Shown: positions 11,893 through 24,096, counted from the stretch's first letter. The stretch: 64,000 nucleotides of DNA from Leucocoprinus leucothites (GCA_013368445.1 JAACJO010000005.1:1984001-2048000), one strand, 5' to 3'. Made by a program: numbers and translations. Notes: generated from the sequence alone by a model not told the origin.

Positions 11893-12182
11893 TGTAAAGC
11901 TGATATGCTTTACTGTAATTTATATATGTGATCTTATGTTCATGCCATGGTTCAATCCCAGTGTATAGGGTAAACTACATGGACAAACAGTAAAAGATCA
12001 GTTGTTCCTTTGATCAACTGATAACTAGTTTATATACTATCATATTACATAACATGATGAGGCTATAGACAATGTTGTACAAATAAGATCACCAACATCA
12101 ATTGCCAATGATAGGAGATCAAGTCCATCTGATGATGGACTTAGTAATAGTTAAGTGAAGTATAAGGGTGTATACCCTTACA
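11893..12182 (-). repeat. 3' LTR of element B
   Basis: 290 bp, TGTAAAGC at one end and CCTTACA at the other (TGTAA/TTACA inverted ends), repeated in the same orientation at 24,316-24,607. A 9-bp perfect hairpin (AAGTCCATC / GATGGACTT) and a 7-bp terminal one (TAAGGGT / ACCCTTA) lie inside. The left flank AGATG has no partner beside the other LTR. Confidence 0.85.
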
Positions 12183-12200
12183 CACCCCCCATTGAGACCA
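12183..12200 (-). promoter_or_regulatory. Polypurine tract of element B
   Basis: Read on the minus strand, TCAATGGGGGGTG directly precedes the 3' LTR start TGTAAGGG. This is the expected primer site for plus-strand DNA synthesis and proves the minus-strand orientation of the element. Confidence 0.75.
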
Positions 12201-12633
12201 AATTCACAGTCTAAGAACAATAAGGAATAAGTAATAGGTAAAGGCCAAGTGATAAAGATCACTTGGCTGTCAAAGGTCAATATTTGTGGACTATTCATAG
12301 TATAGTCCAGTGGTGGTAGGTTAGTCTGTAGGTCAATTAGTGTTCAGTCATTATACTGAATTGTGATACAAAAGAGTCATATTCTGAAACACAAGATATA
12401 GGGGATTGTCCAAATGACTAGAAAGGTTTTTATACCTTTTATTAATTATATGAGCTGAGTAATAAATGATTACTTGGCAATTAATGACTTGTGGTCTATG
12501 AGTGGAGTCAAGTGATAAATGATCACTCGACTGTTCAAATCTAAGATGTAGTTGAATAATTGTTTATTATTCAACAATATGATATTTTCTATTTTGAGGT
12601 TGAGTAATTATATTACTCAACCCGATTGGTCTT
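12201..12633. repeat. Hairpin-rich gene-free stretch in element B
   Basis: No ORF. The stretch contains at least four perfect inverted repeats with short loops: 12,244-12,267 (10-bp stem, 4-nt loop), 12,287-12,309 (8-bp, 7-nt), 12,551-12,575 (10-bp, 5-nt) and 12,598-12,622 (11-bp, 3-nt, GGTTGAGTAAT / ATTACTCAACC). Two further imperfect ones lie near 12,330-12,350 and 12,505-12,530. It sits between the extra ORF and the polypurine tract. Confidence 0.6.
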
Positions 12634-15480
12634 CTAGGCACCCCCAGGAGAGAGTGCTCTAGGTGTCTTATTGCTGCTGTTAGACATGTGGCCTTCAACA
12701 GGTGGCATATCTTTCTTGGGTATAGGACTAGTGGATTCACTAGGCCTGGAAGATGTTGGGAATGTAGGAGACTCAGCAATTGACACTGAGGTAGGTACTT
12801 CTGAGTCAACCACCATAATAGTCAACAACATGATAGAGGAGGCATTGGCAGATGTATTGGCCAATGTGGGATAGGTCAGCAGGTCTGACTCCTGCATGTC
12901 CTTCCAGTGTTTGTGCATCAACTCAGAATAGTGTTGACATGACAATAAGAATGGGTGGATGGAGGCTCCTATGTTCCTCCATCTGGGGTGATTCATAATG
13001 TCTTTCCTCCTTTCTGGGTTTGAGCTCAACATGGCTGTATATGCAAAATAATAAAGGTGGCAAAGGTCCATGGTAGTTGGCTGCATCCAGCTATCTCATT
13101 CAGGAATGGCAGGTGGAATGCCATTCTGTTCAAGATATAGAAGTCAATTATTATCAGCTTCATCATAGAGTGCTTGGTGGATGGGGTCATCCACATAAGC
13201 TTGTTCAAGGAATTGAATCCCAAACATATATGCATAGTTGACCAGTACTGGATTGACACCATTGTGAATAAAAACCTCTGCTACAGTGTTGAGGTTAATA
13301 TTGAAGTGTTGTCCTGGTGTTACCACCAGGTGACAATGATAGTAGATGGGGCCTGTCTGAGCCATGAATGGTCACTCAGGGTTGCACTTGTTCCACCTAT
13401 TGATGTACTCCCTATAACAATAAGGAGTTGTAAACAGAATAGCTGCTAGGTGCATGAAATGCACCTGAGCATTACACATGTCACCCTCATCCTCAGGTGA
13501 AAAGAAACAGCATAAATTCTAGCCATCCTGTGATCAATGATTGACAGTGTGTCAATAATTGAATACAAGACCATGGGTGTGATTGCCCATGCCTGGTCTG
13601 TAATGATGTATGGCATATCAACTAGTCTGGTCAATGTTGAGAAGGTAGGCACCAGTGGGTTGGGTGAAGCCCATGCCTCTGGTGTGGTTATCTGGGTTGG
13701 AGACTCATGTGGCCTCCAAGTTGTGGGAGATCTGAGGATTCATATGCTCCTCAAGGATGGTGGTGATGCCAACACCCCAGTTCTTTGGATCAAACTGGGT
13801 TTGGCAGCGTAAATATATCATGGTGTCATCCCATAGTTCAGATTTGACATGCTGAGTGATGTTATATAACTCAGCCAGTAAAATGTGAGCTTCTGTGCAT
13901 TGCTTGATGGGGTTATGCATACATAGGGTGAACTTAAGAAGTTTATCCACTTCTAGAGGGCTGCTAGGCAACCCATATTGAGCCTTTTTATAAATCAGCT
14001 CCTTTTTGCAATCAGGAATGTAAGGTTCCCTGGTCATCTTCTCATAGTTCAATGTGTGTGTTGCTGACTTCCCTGCATATATGTAGTTGGAGGCTTGACT
14101 CCAATACAAATGGTGACTCAACATACCACTGAGATGGTTGTCCCAAGTACTACCCAGAAGATTCCCATTGGGGTATTTGTATGAGCCAAACTCTGCTGGT
14201 ATGATGCCATCACATCCATGGAAGTTATGTAGGTAAACATGGCCTACAGGCAAGGGAGGAGGTGGAGGAGGATGAGAAGAGTGCATAGTAGCACTCTTCT
14301 TCTTCTTCTTCTTTTGTCTTCCATCATCAGAACTTTCCTCATCTGACTCTGATGAGTCACTGAGTTCAGCTTGTTGGATGAGGGTTAGACCCCCACCGAA
14401 GTAGTAGTCACTAGGGGCTGGTGGTTTGAACTCTACTCAGATTAGCAGCCTGTAGTTACATGTGTCTGAATGAGGACCAGGAATGCCTGGTTCTGTGGGT
14501 AGAAGAGGGTCCTGTGGGATATCTTCAGGCTGATAGGGATCAGCCTGTGTGTCAGGAATGTCACCCATCTGGATGTCATTAGAATAGGGAAGTATTGTGG
14601 CATCAGAGCTGGGGCCCTGATGCTGGTGCTTAGGAAGCAGGTCATCCTGAGATCCCATTGATCCATCATACAAAACTATAGGTCTTGTTGTTGAACAACT
14701 CAACCTCAAGGGTGATGGCTGTGATGAAGATATTAAGTGCATCTTTGTAGTGGTGTTGGATAAGGTGGACTGAGCCTTTGTAGTGCTCAGTATTTTGGAT
14801 GCTGGTGGTCCCTGGAATGATGTGGACTTGGAGTGAGCCCGCTTTCTAGAGGAAGAGGAGGATAACTTCTTGGAGGAGTCATCTGTTGTATGTGATTTCT
14901 TTGGGGGCTTAGACATTGCCTCCAGAGATTGAACCATTTCATAGAGGTTCTCCATGGTGTCAGACAGGTGCTCATTGCATGCTGAGAACAAGGAAATTTG
15001 GGCATCATGGTTTTGAATTATCTCTATGAGTTCTGATAGAACTTGATAGGTTGATTCATTGTACATGTCAACAGTGTTGATAAGATGGTCTGGGAGACCA
15101 ACTTCTTGAAGGCAAGGAGCCAACATACTGTGTTGCTCATTGTATTTTTGTTGGAGTAAGTCTTGCTCCATTGCTCTGTGCTTACCCTTACTGGAAGGGT
15201 TAGACATTGTTGGTAGCAAAGGTGGTGAGTATTGGTGCTGTTGAGTGTAAGCACTCAATAGTGGAGGTGGTGAGTGAGCAGGGTGTGGGTATACAGTGGC
15301 ATATAGTAGTGCAATGGTGGTGGTGGCTGGTATGCATACTGGGGTTGCCAGTACACCTGTTGTGGTCTGTAGCCTGGTATCAATATACCAGGTGGGTGGT
15401 TGTTCCAGAGTTGCTGCAGCATTGTAGTTGGGATTGAGGATAATAGTGATTGGTGAGGATTGTTTTGGGTGTTGCTCAAT
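12634..15480 (-). pseudogene. Extra ORF after pol in element B, unknown function
   Basis: From about 15,258 to 12,634 one reading frame stays open except for nine stop codons (eight TGA, one TAG), with no frameshift: about 875 codons. A one-base shift near 15,300 joins it to a Pro/Gln-rich start (up to about 15,480, QPPPPLHYYM). Order: Gln/Pro-rich N-terminus; a helical part (YNESTYQVLSELIEII); a Ser/Lys-rich basic part (SSSSSRKRAHSKS); an acidic run then six Lys near 14,300 (DSSESDEESSDDGR, KKKKKK); a conserved-looking globular part with YLHNFHGCDG, WDNHLSG, YCYREYINRWNKC, WRNIGASIHPFL; and a Pro/Ser tail. No transmembrane segment or signal peptide, so it is not an envelope protein. The stops look like Arg or Trp codons lost by C-to-T change. 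Function unknown; a captured host gene is possible. Confidence 0.6.
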
Positions 15481-15821
15481 GGTGAGTTAGGCGATGTGTC
15501 TATATTCTACTCCCTACCAAAACCTGAGATAAGTCTGACAAGGTGCAGTGAGGTTGGGGAGGTCAAGTAGTATGTACCACTTGATGTGTTGGTTGCATGA
15601 GGTTGTTGAGTTGATTTGTTTGGCTTGGTGGGGTCCATTTCCTGGTGATGGTTGGGGAAGAAAGAAAGGAGAGGTGAATTTCACCTCCCATTTTTCTAAG
15701 TGCAAGCTTGATCTTCAGGGTCAAAGCTGATCACTACTAATTAGTTTCTCCTTCCCCTTTTGGAAGGGCAATTCTGCTGTCCCAGAGACCAAACCTCATG
15801 GACCCCATGTAGCTCTAGATA
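15481..15821 (-). other. Spacer between chromodomain and extra ORF
   Basis: Minus-strand reading gives only short pieces with several stops (for example a 63-codon piece at 15,514-15,705). It may be the worn C-terminal tail of pol or the leader of the extra ORF. No recognised domain. Confidence 0.35.
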
Positions 15822-17510
15822 TCAGTCCAGAGCTGTTAGGTCCTCACAATGCTGAGAGAGTTCCCATGTGGTATCTCCAAGGCTCCAATGAACCTCAAAT
15901 TCAACACTGCCATCATGTGTGACCTGATGGCTGATTATTTTGTCAATGAACCACTCATGTTCATCATCAAAGCCAAAATCATATGGCTCTAGGTGTGAAT
16001 GGTAGAGCCTGAGGCAGTGCCAGTGTGTAGTTGGACACTTCAGGATTACATTCCAGGACCTTGTATGGTCCAATAAATTTTGGGCAGAGCTTTCTAGCTC
16101 TGTCCTTTGGCATATTCAAATTTTTTGTAGAAAGGAAGACTAAGCTACCTTTTGCAATATCAGGTTCTGTGCCCCAGTGTTTGTTGGCATTTCAAGTTTG
16201 GAAAACTCAAGACTTGATAATGGCATCATGCACCTTGGCTATATTTAGCAGAGCAGATTTGGCAAAGGCCTTAATGCCTTTTTGAATGGTGCTTGCCAAT
16301 CTGACATCCTGGATCATAGATGGGATGAACCTGTAGTTTAGCTCAAAGGGAGCAAACTTGGTAGTTGCTGATATACTTACGTTAATCACAAACTTGACTA
16401 AAGGTGCCTTATCAACCCACTTCTTTTGGTTGTATTAGACCACCACATGGAATATCTGGCCAATATTCCTATTCATACATTCAACTTGCCCATCCATTTG
16501 TGGATGGAAAGAAGTTGACCTTAATAGATCAGAGCCCAGCAACTTGTGGAGCTCCTTCCACCAAGTCAATGTGAACTTCAAATCACAATTGCTTACAATT
16601 GTGCTTGGTAGCCTATGCAAGTGGACTATATCCTGGAGGTATACCCACAACAGTTCACTAGCTGTCATAGTTGTGTGCACTGGAATTAAGTGCACCATGC
16701 TGGTCATTTGACACAACACTACCCAGAGGTAATTGTAACCTTTGGATTCAGAGAATGGACCAATAAAGTCCATTCCAATGCCATCCCACAGTTTACTCAG
16801 TACTGGCAGCAAATCTAATTCACTGCTAGGTTTTGTGGTTGATGCTTTTGTATGTGTGCGGAGCTCACATGTTTTACAAAATGTACAACAATCCTTTGCT
16901 AGGGATGGCCACCAATAATAGCAGCAAACATACTCTGCCATTTGCTGTTTACCAAAGTGCCCAATTACCTTGTGGCATTTGGTAATGAGCTTGGTTATGA
17001 TTGAACAGTTGTTTGGTATACAAACAGCCTCTTCACCATGTGTGTTCTTTTTTAAGATCACACCATGATTATCAACAGAGAAGTCCTTATACTTCTTCAG
17101 GCTTTCTTTTATTACCCTCATTAGTGTGTCACTGCTGTATCCAGCAGTGATCCTTCCAATGAGGTCATCATATTCAAGTGAGAACACCTCACTCGACTTT
17201 GGTGCAGTTAATGAATTGCCAAGAGTAGGACCCTTGGTTTTGGGTTTCTGGATTGAACACTGGGTTCAATTCTTGTCAGTATTGGCTTGGCTGCCTTACA
17301 GGCAGCAACTTCCTTGAGCTCTTCAGCCTTAAGGTCATGTTGTTCCTGTTTTTCCTGCAACCTTGTACTCCAACATTGAACTTTATTGGTTATCCCACTC
17401 ATTCTTTCAATCTGTTCTCGTTGAGATTGGATCTCAATGACACATGTGTTGGGGAGGTCATCTCTATCAGGGTCAATTCTATAATTGGCCTATACATAGT
17501 CCTTGGGTGG
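15822..17510 (-). pseudogene. Pol of element B: integrase and chromodomain
   Basis: Reads leftward from 17,510. A linker (PPKDYV, then RIDPDRDDLP) leads into the integrase at 17,187-16,435. The zinc domain shows CHKVIGHFG and CTFCKTC. The catalytic core has DGIGMDFIGPF (first Asp), then VSNCDLKF where the family has VSDRDPKF, so the second catalytic Asp is Asn (16,588-16,590). DGQVECMNR keeps the Glu, 35 residues further on. A stop follows near 16,435, then FAPFELNY, KLCPKFIGPYKVLE (GPY/F module) and the chromodomain HEWFIDKIISH, FEVHWSLGDTTWELSQH (16,000-15,830), which in this clade targets insertion to heterochromatin. A frame change lies near 16,080. The element D LTR separates it from RNase H. 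Confidence 0.8.
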
Positions 17511-18881
17511 TGAAGAGGTAGAAATGTGATTATTAGGGTAATAAAGGGAATGTAGTCAGATAGTAAATGATAGGTAATGTTAATAACAATAACAACCAAC
17601 ACTCCTAAACTCAATGCAAGTTTGTGGGAGGTTAAACAATAACGAAGGATGTTTCATAAAAGTGCAAAGATTGATAATGATAGATAATAGGAGTTGTACT
17701 AGTTTGTAATAGAATGACCAGTTTACGAAAGATACTTGATGATCCCTGTTATGAAATGCTGCACAACTACAAGTCCCTTAGAATGCAGAAGTGTAATAGA
17801 CTGGTATTTCCGAATCATCACTTTTGCTAACACTTGGCACTATCACAATACAACTAACACTGACTAGCACCACTTCCAAATACTAGATGCAATATACAGC
17901 TTATAAGTCTTTTCCAGACTTCTTCACACTCTGAACTTATATGAATCTCACAGTAATGTTCTTTCTCAAAAAGTGTTCTCCAAATCTTTAATGGTCTATG
18001 ACTGAAGGATGCTCAATACACTTTTTACTACTCACTCAGATATGTTGTGTGGGACAGTCTCTAAGCATAGCCTTAGCAGGTGAGATTCCTTGCTAGACTA
18101 TATGCTTGAGAAAGGTTTATATTGGATTTGCAAAAGTACTAAAGGAGTAATTACATGGATGACATGTACACATTGTTGATAATAAAAGGAGATTTATTGA
18201 AAGGTTGTCCAATAGGAGTACCTCTGGGTTTTCTTTGGGGTTCAAGTACTGACACATCCTTTTGCAAAGGTGTGCTTACTCCTGCTCCTCTGCTATCATG
18301 AGATCTCTATCACTGCTGATGGTTGTCTTATTTTGTGAAAGCTTGTTCCTGACTGTAACAATGTCTACTAGTCAGTAGTCAAGTACTGATGCATCCTGTT
18401 AGTTTCCACTAATCTGGTTCTATAGTCAAGTGGGTCATTCAGTGCCCATGTAGAATTTCTCTGTCTTTCACAAAAGAGTATACTTCTGCTGTAGTGATGT
18501 TAAAAAGATAGGACTTCCACAAATGTGCACAAGTGCCTGTCTGGATCAGAAGGCTAAGCCTTTGATCTCTGATTAGTTAGTCTGTCATTATTCCTTCGAG
18601 AAAGACTTTGACCAGATCAATACCCAGGTTATAGGCTAAGATCACAAAGGGTCATAGGGTACACATCCCGACTGCATTAGCTAAGTCTTGACATCATCCT
18701 GTAGCCTCTTGGTACCCTTGATCATTAATGGTTGTTTCACAAATGTGCTGTGCTTTTGCAAGTGTGTGTGTTATACTAGGGTCTTACAGTAGGGTTCTTT
18801 AATGTCTATATAGTTGCCCAATATATTGACTATATCATCAAAATTAACGATTTCATGGCTAATGCCATTTGGGCCGTAACA
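17511..18881 (-). mobile_element. Element D-family LTR inserted in element B
   Basis: 1371 bp, homologous throughout to 3832-5209 but inverted. No ORF and no adjoining polypurine tract or internal region, so it is probably a solo LTR left by LTR-LTR recombination. It splits pol between RNase H (ending GEVH) and the linker to integrase (PPKDYV), which join up when it is removed. Flanking pentamers read CCTGC and CCACC on the minus strand, not a clean duplication. Confidence 0.75.
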
Positions 18882-20718
18882 GCAGGTGAACCTCTCCAAG
18901 TTCATTGCTCTTGTAGTAGCATGATAAGTAGTCTGCAATTTTGTTGTTCTCACCTGTAATATAAGTTATATGAAAGTCAAAGTGTGATAAGTAATCAAGC
19001 CATTGATGTTGTCTGCTTAATAAATTGTTTTGAGTTTTGAAAAACTCAAGTGCTTTGTGATTGGTTATAATGTGAATATGGTAACCAATAAGCTTATCCT
19101 CCCACTTTAGTAGTGCTTTGAGGATAGCTAGTATTTCAAGTTCATGCACAGCATAGTTCTGATGTGCAGTTGAGAACTTTTTTGACATAAAGCCTGCCAG
19201 GTGGCAATCAATCCATGATTGTCCTTGTCTATACATAGATCCTACACCTGTTTTTGAGGCATCACAGATTACCCAGATCAGCTTACCCGTTTTTGGGTTT
19301 CTGGGCTGAATAATCAGGGTCTTGTGGCAGATTCATTTGATCATATCAAAGCATCATTGGTGAAGGGGACACCAATGGAATGGTGTCCCATTCTGAGTGA
19401 TGGACATTAATAGTCTGGTGTATGATTTTATATCTGGTAGAAAGTTAGACACATAGTTAACAAGTCCAACAAATTTTTGAACATCATTGTAATTGCATGG
19501 AGTTCTCCATACACATACCCATTCTAATTTGTCATGATCAAGGTGAATACCTTGATCATCAATGATGTGGCTGAGACAATCAATCTTCTCAGTGTATAAT
19601 TTAACTTTAGATGCTTTAACATAAAGTTGACTTTCTCAGAGGCAATCAAACACAAGGTGTAAGTGCTCCTCATGTTCTTTGACAGTTTCCGAATACACAA
19701 AGATATTGTCCAGGTATACATGTATATGTATACCAATGGTGTTGTGGAATATTACTGTCATTAGACATTGAAATGTTGCAGGAGCATTACAATCCCCCTG
19801 CTGTATTATATTGCTGATATATGTCCCCAATATAGTGGCAAAGGCTGTCTTGTGCATGTCTTCTAGCCATACCTGTACTTGTTTGTAGGCATCAGCTAAG
19901 TCTATTTTAGAGCAAAACTTCGCTCTAGCCACATCTTCTCAGATCACTTCTTGATCAGGTAAAGGTGTAACATCCTTTACAGTGTTGTCATTCCATTGTC
20001 TGGCATTGATGACTGTTCTAAGTTGACCATCCTTCTTAGGAATGCACATCAATGGTGCTGCCTGTAATACCAAATGTGGTTCCCACCAGCCAGCATTGAC
20101 ATATGGATTGAGTTTCACATAGAACTCATCTCAGAGAGAGTGAGGACATTGGGGCAAGTGATATATATATTGCTTGATGTTGTCTATCACATGTATTTTG
20201 TGATTCACTTCATGAAAAGGAGGCAATTTGTCAGGTGTACTCTGCATCATATCAGAGTACTCTAAGAATATTTCCTCTCATATGCAGGGAATGTCCTTCT
20301 CAATCAGGCCACTAGATTTATCAGGTGGTTTCTTCCAATGGTTATCATTTCTGGTTTGAGAAGTACTTGGATCAGTCATTGGAGGGCCAATGATGTGCAT
20401 GCTTTGTAAATAGTCTCAAGTGCATTGCTTGGGATACAGTTCACAGGTAAATTTGACAGTCTCAACTTCGTCTCTGGGACTGCTTAGGTTGTAACCTGTG
20501 GATGATTTATCAACATTTGTAGACATCATCTCAGTGTCTGCCATAATTTGATTCCATTCATCCAGCATTCTGGGATCATAACAATAGTTGTGCATCATGA
20601 ACACAATGGGTGGATCTTGTAGTCTCTTATAAGACCTACAGGGGAATGTTGGTAATGAAGATTGAGCATTATGCTCAATCGATCCAGAAGTGGCATTAGC
20701 AGTAGATGGTGGTACCAA
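18882..20718 (-). pseudogene. Pol of element B: reverse transcriptase and RNase H
   Basis: Reads leftward. After a linker, the RT core starts with PKKDGQLRTVINARQWND near 20,040, a TGA where Arg is expected (near 19,944), KIDLADAYKQV (motif A Asp), KTAFAT, QQGDCNAPATFQ and the active site YLDN at 19,705-19,716. The family has YLDD, so one metal-binding Asp is lost (codon 19,705-19,707, GAT to AAT in a CG context). The thumb and connection follow (WVCVWRTP, FVGLVNYV). RNase H runs 19,290-18,882: CDASKTGVGS, AVHELEILAI, IITNHKALEFF (family TDHKALE, a second Asp-to-Asn at 19,060-19,062) and GENNKIADYLSCYY. The enzymes would copy the element RNA inside cytoplasmic particles; this copy cannot be active. 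Confidence 0.85.
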
Positions 20719-22170
20719 TATTATACTCTCGAGGATAGGTTGATTAGCAAGAGGTAATAAATCACCCTTTGTTACATCATCTCACTTGATGACTTCCTCA
20801 ATAGTCACCACCTGAGCATTATTTCTTCCTGTTGCCTTAGGTAGTTATTTGGGTTGATGTTTATCTGTCAGCCTCTGGCATTGCAATCTAGTATCAGAAT
20901 GCCCTACAGTGTCATCCGCACTGATATCCCTGCTGCCTATGATAATGCATGATTTTTCAAAGTCAAGTTTGACTTTGTATTTGTGCATAAAGGGGCACCC
21001 AATATGATGTCATAACAATCAAAGTTTGCTATGTTCATGTAAGTGGGATACTCTGTACCCTCAATGGATATTCCCAACATGGCCCCATAGTGTACGTTGG
21101 ATCAACTACCTGTAGTTCCCAACTGTAAGGTATGGATGTTGACTAATTCACTTACTTTGATTTTTGCTATTTCAGCAAAAGTTGGGGTTACCCCCAACAT
21201 GGTACTGCCTGAATCCCAAAGGGTCCAGGCTTCCATGCCATTAATAGTCACAAAAGAAGCTAGACATCACTTTTCTCTATCAGATAATTGAGGTTGAACC
21301 AATTTTTCTTTGGTTCAATGGAGAAGTGCTATTTTCCTTGATTTGGAATTTGGTGAGATATCCAATGTATCAGATATTGCATATGCCAGTTTGGCATTTA
21401 TGAGTATAGGATTACAAGTTTTTTCCTTAGGTACAGATTGTCCTGTGAATGATACTGAGACTATTTTGATGTCATTATTATTGTCGACTTCTATGTTGCT
21501 AATGGGTTCATTTTATCTGGCAATATAGTGCATGCCATTAGTGATATCCTCTTTATTAGAGGAAATCTCAATCACTTCATCCTCAACAATGAGGATCTCA
21601 GTATCCAACATCCAATCTGATTTGATGTCTATAATATCATCATGGATTGCACTCAGGAATTTGTTTGTGTCTGAACCATAATCTGATTTGATCACTTTGA
21701 CCTCTATGAGGTCACTACTATGTTCTGAAGCTGCATCCTCTTTGGGTTTGGGTACATCAATAGTATCCTCTTCCTGCAATTCCTCCTCAGTTATTACTGA
21801 CAGGTTGGTGTCATCCAATGTGTGGGACAACATCTTGTCTGGGGTGATGGTCTGTGTAGCCCAAAGATGGGTTGTATTATTTTTTGTGCATGAGGACAAT
21901 TGCTCACAAAGTGGGGCCCTCCACACCCATAACATTTGACTGTACTGGGTATTTTCTGTTGTACACTGGTTCTAACCAGTGCATGTTGGGAATTACTATT
22001 GCTGGGTTGTGATGGCCCAGCCTTAGCTTTGGGTCAATTATTATGTTGATTCCTAATATGGTTATTGTTTGAGTTATTATTAGTGACTCAAAGTTCTTTT
22101 GATGGAATTGTAGTCCATCTGTTAGCAACCCTTTGGTCCACAAGAATGGTTTTCTTGTGGTCAGGAGCAC
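20719..22170 (-). pseudogene. Element B: CCHC zinc knuckle and aspartic protease
   Basis: Reads leftward. A Gag-end CCHC knuckle (KCYGCGGPHFVSNC) lies near 21,900-21,943, in a frame shifted from gag. Next is an acidic linker rich in Asp/Glu (VITEEELQEEDTIDV to NGMHYIAR, 21,830-21,513). The retropepsin-like protease has WDSGSTMLG around 21,200 (catalytic DSG), and its second half is readable in another frame as ILGAPFMHKYKVKLDFEK near 20,960-21,010. It would cut the Gag-Pol polyprotein. At least three frame changes and several stops are present. The segment 20,719-20,880 holds no more than the worn protease-RT linker. Confidence 0.65.
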
Positions 22171-22452
22171 TGGGTTCTATCGTCGAGTTTTCTTATTCAG
22201 TGACTTGACATGCCTCCCATCAGCCTGGGAGTTTTTATGGTAGAACATGGCATTCTTCCATCTTTACTTGTAGGATATTGCAAAAGCTAAGAAGTCTTTG
22301 AGCTTGTGTGCTTTAGGCAATAATCCTTGCTTGAACAATAATTCATCTTTCATATCCTTGGGCAATCCCCCAAGGAAGACATTGGTCAAGGTATAGTCAT
22401 TGGGATACACAGTCATGCACTGTGTCTCATCCATTATGGCATTGTAATAACC

Positions 22453-24096
22453 CTAAATCCCTACACATGCATTGTAGTGAATGGTGTGAAGGCATTTGCA
22501 CACATTGTGCATCATGGTGGGGAGTACAAATCTGTTGTAGAGTGCACATAAGAACTCTACAAATGTCCAATCAAGTTTCATTTTGTTGATACTCAATACA
22601 TGACAAATATATATGCTGTTGTCTTCCCCAGCCAAGTGGTATTGCAGTGTGAACAGGTGGAGTCTATCCCTGGCTTTACCAGTGCCTCCCAGGCCCTTCA
22701 TTGCCATATCAATGCAAAGGGTGGATATGAAGTTCTCCAATTCACTAAACTTTGCACTGCCCTTGTAAGGCTCTATGACCTTATCACTGGGAAGTTTATT
22801 ATTGGATGGTTTATAGTCTGAGGGGAAATCAAAAGGTTGCAAGAGATACTCTTGCACCACTAAGACTATCCTGTCATACATACAGTCCTTATGGTTGTTT
22901 AATGTAATAGCCATGCTGGGTGTATCACATGTATCAGGTTGTTCAGAAACAAGGGAATACCCTTGATGTTGATGTACTATGTTTCTGGATGCATTTTGTG
23001 CATGATCCATAGATCCATTGACTGAAATATCATTGAATTGATCCAAGGGCCCCATTAAGTCTGAGGCCCTTGACTCGGATGTTCAAGGAGTTCCCCAAAT
23101 AGGAGTTTTTCCTTTATTATAGTTGTTAATATTAGGAATCAACTTGATGTTGAATCCTGGGCAGCTTCAAGGGGTGCTTCCTTTGAAGTCTATACCTTGG
23201 TCAGATATGTCTGAGGATCCATACATGTGAAGATCCTTATTGCACATGTGTTGAAAACTCACATGCTCATTTAGATCCCTTCAATGTTCACATTGACATG
23301 CAATGTTGATGTAGGGATTGTGATGCAAGCCATAGGGTGTCCAATAACTATTGTTGTTGTCAGTGTCATCATCTTTGTCCTCAAGGTGAACAGATCCTGT
23401 TGTTCAAACAGAGCACTTATTAGCACTCTATATTGGTGTAGTCAGCATAGCTGGAATGTGATGTGAAGAATGTTGATTCAGGAATGTAATGATACAAGTT
23501 TGTTCTGTCACTCCTCTATTGTATTCTTTGTCAGATTTGTTTGGCTTGCAAGCTTTAAAAAGTTTGGCTACATTGGCTTGAGTTGCAAGAGAGGTATTAT
23601 TTCCTCTATGTAATGGGGTGGAAGGGTGTACAACCCTTCTATGGGGTTGATAGTTGTTTCCATCATGGAATGGATCTTGCTCACTGCAGAATTTTTCAAA
23701 TGTGGGTGTCAACATGGTACTATATACCATGTTCATAGGTGATGGTGTGCACTCCAGCCATTCCTTTTTTATGGCAATATATTTGCCTATATGTTTTTGA
23801 ACTGTCCTAAAGACCATTTTGTCAAAGTCATTGTCAGAGATGTTATTATTCTCTGCAACAGCTCCAACTAATATGTTGGACATATACTCCTCTGCATAGA
23901 GGAGTATCTCAAATCGTCTTTCAGCTTGGATGTTATAATTGTCAAAGACTGCTTGGGTCTTCTCTTTGAGGGTCAACAAGTTCCTCATAGCTAGGGGTAG
24001 CTCTGGTGGTGTTGTGTTCCCTTCAGGGTTTAAGGGTGGTTCATTGTCATGAGTATTATCATTGTGATGGGTGTTATTGGCATCTATAGGCAGCAA
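22453..24096 (-). pseudogene. Gag of element B
   Basis: One frame carries 24,096-23,428 and 23,055-22,453 with five or six stops between them. The N-terminal part (LPLAMRNLLTLKEKTQAVF, ERRFEILLYAEEYMSN) is likely matrix-like and helical. The C-terminal part (PYKGSAKFSELENFI, LHLFTLQYHLAGEDN, WTFVEFLCALYNRFVLP) matches the Retrotrans_gag capsid pattern of Ty3 elements, including the conserved Trp-Thr-Phe and Tyr-Arg-Phe. It assembles the virus-like particle and its knuckle (21,900-21,943) binds RNA. Most stops are TGA. Confidence 0.75.

Noticed and set aside
12634..15480. Extra ORF of element B as an envelope gene
   Set aside because: No signal peptide, no transmembrane segment and no Cys pattern of a surface protein. 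The composition is Pro/Gln, Ser/Lys and acidic, more like an intracellular protein.
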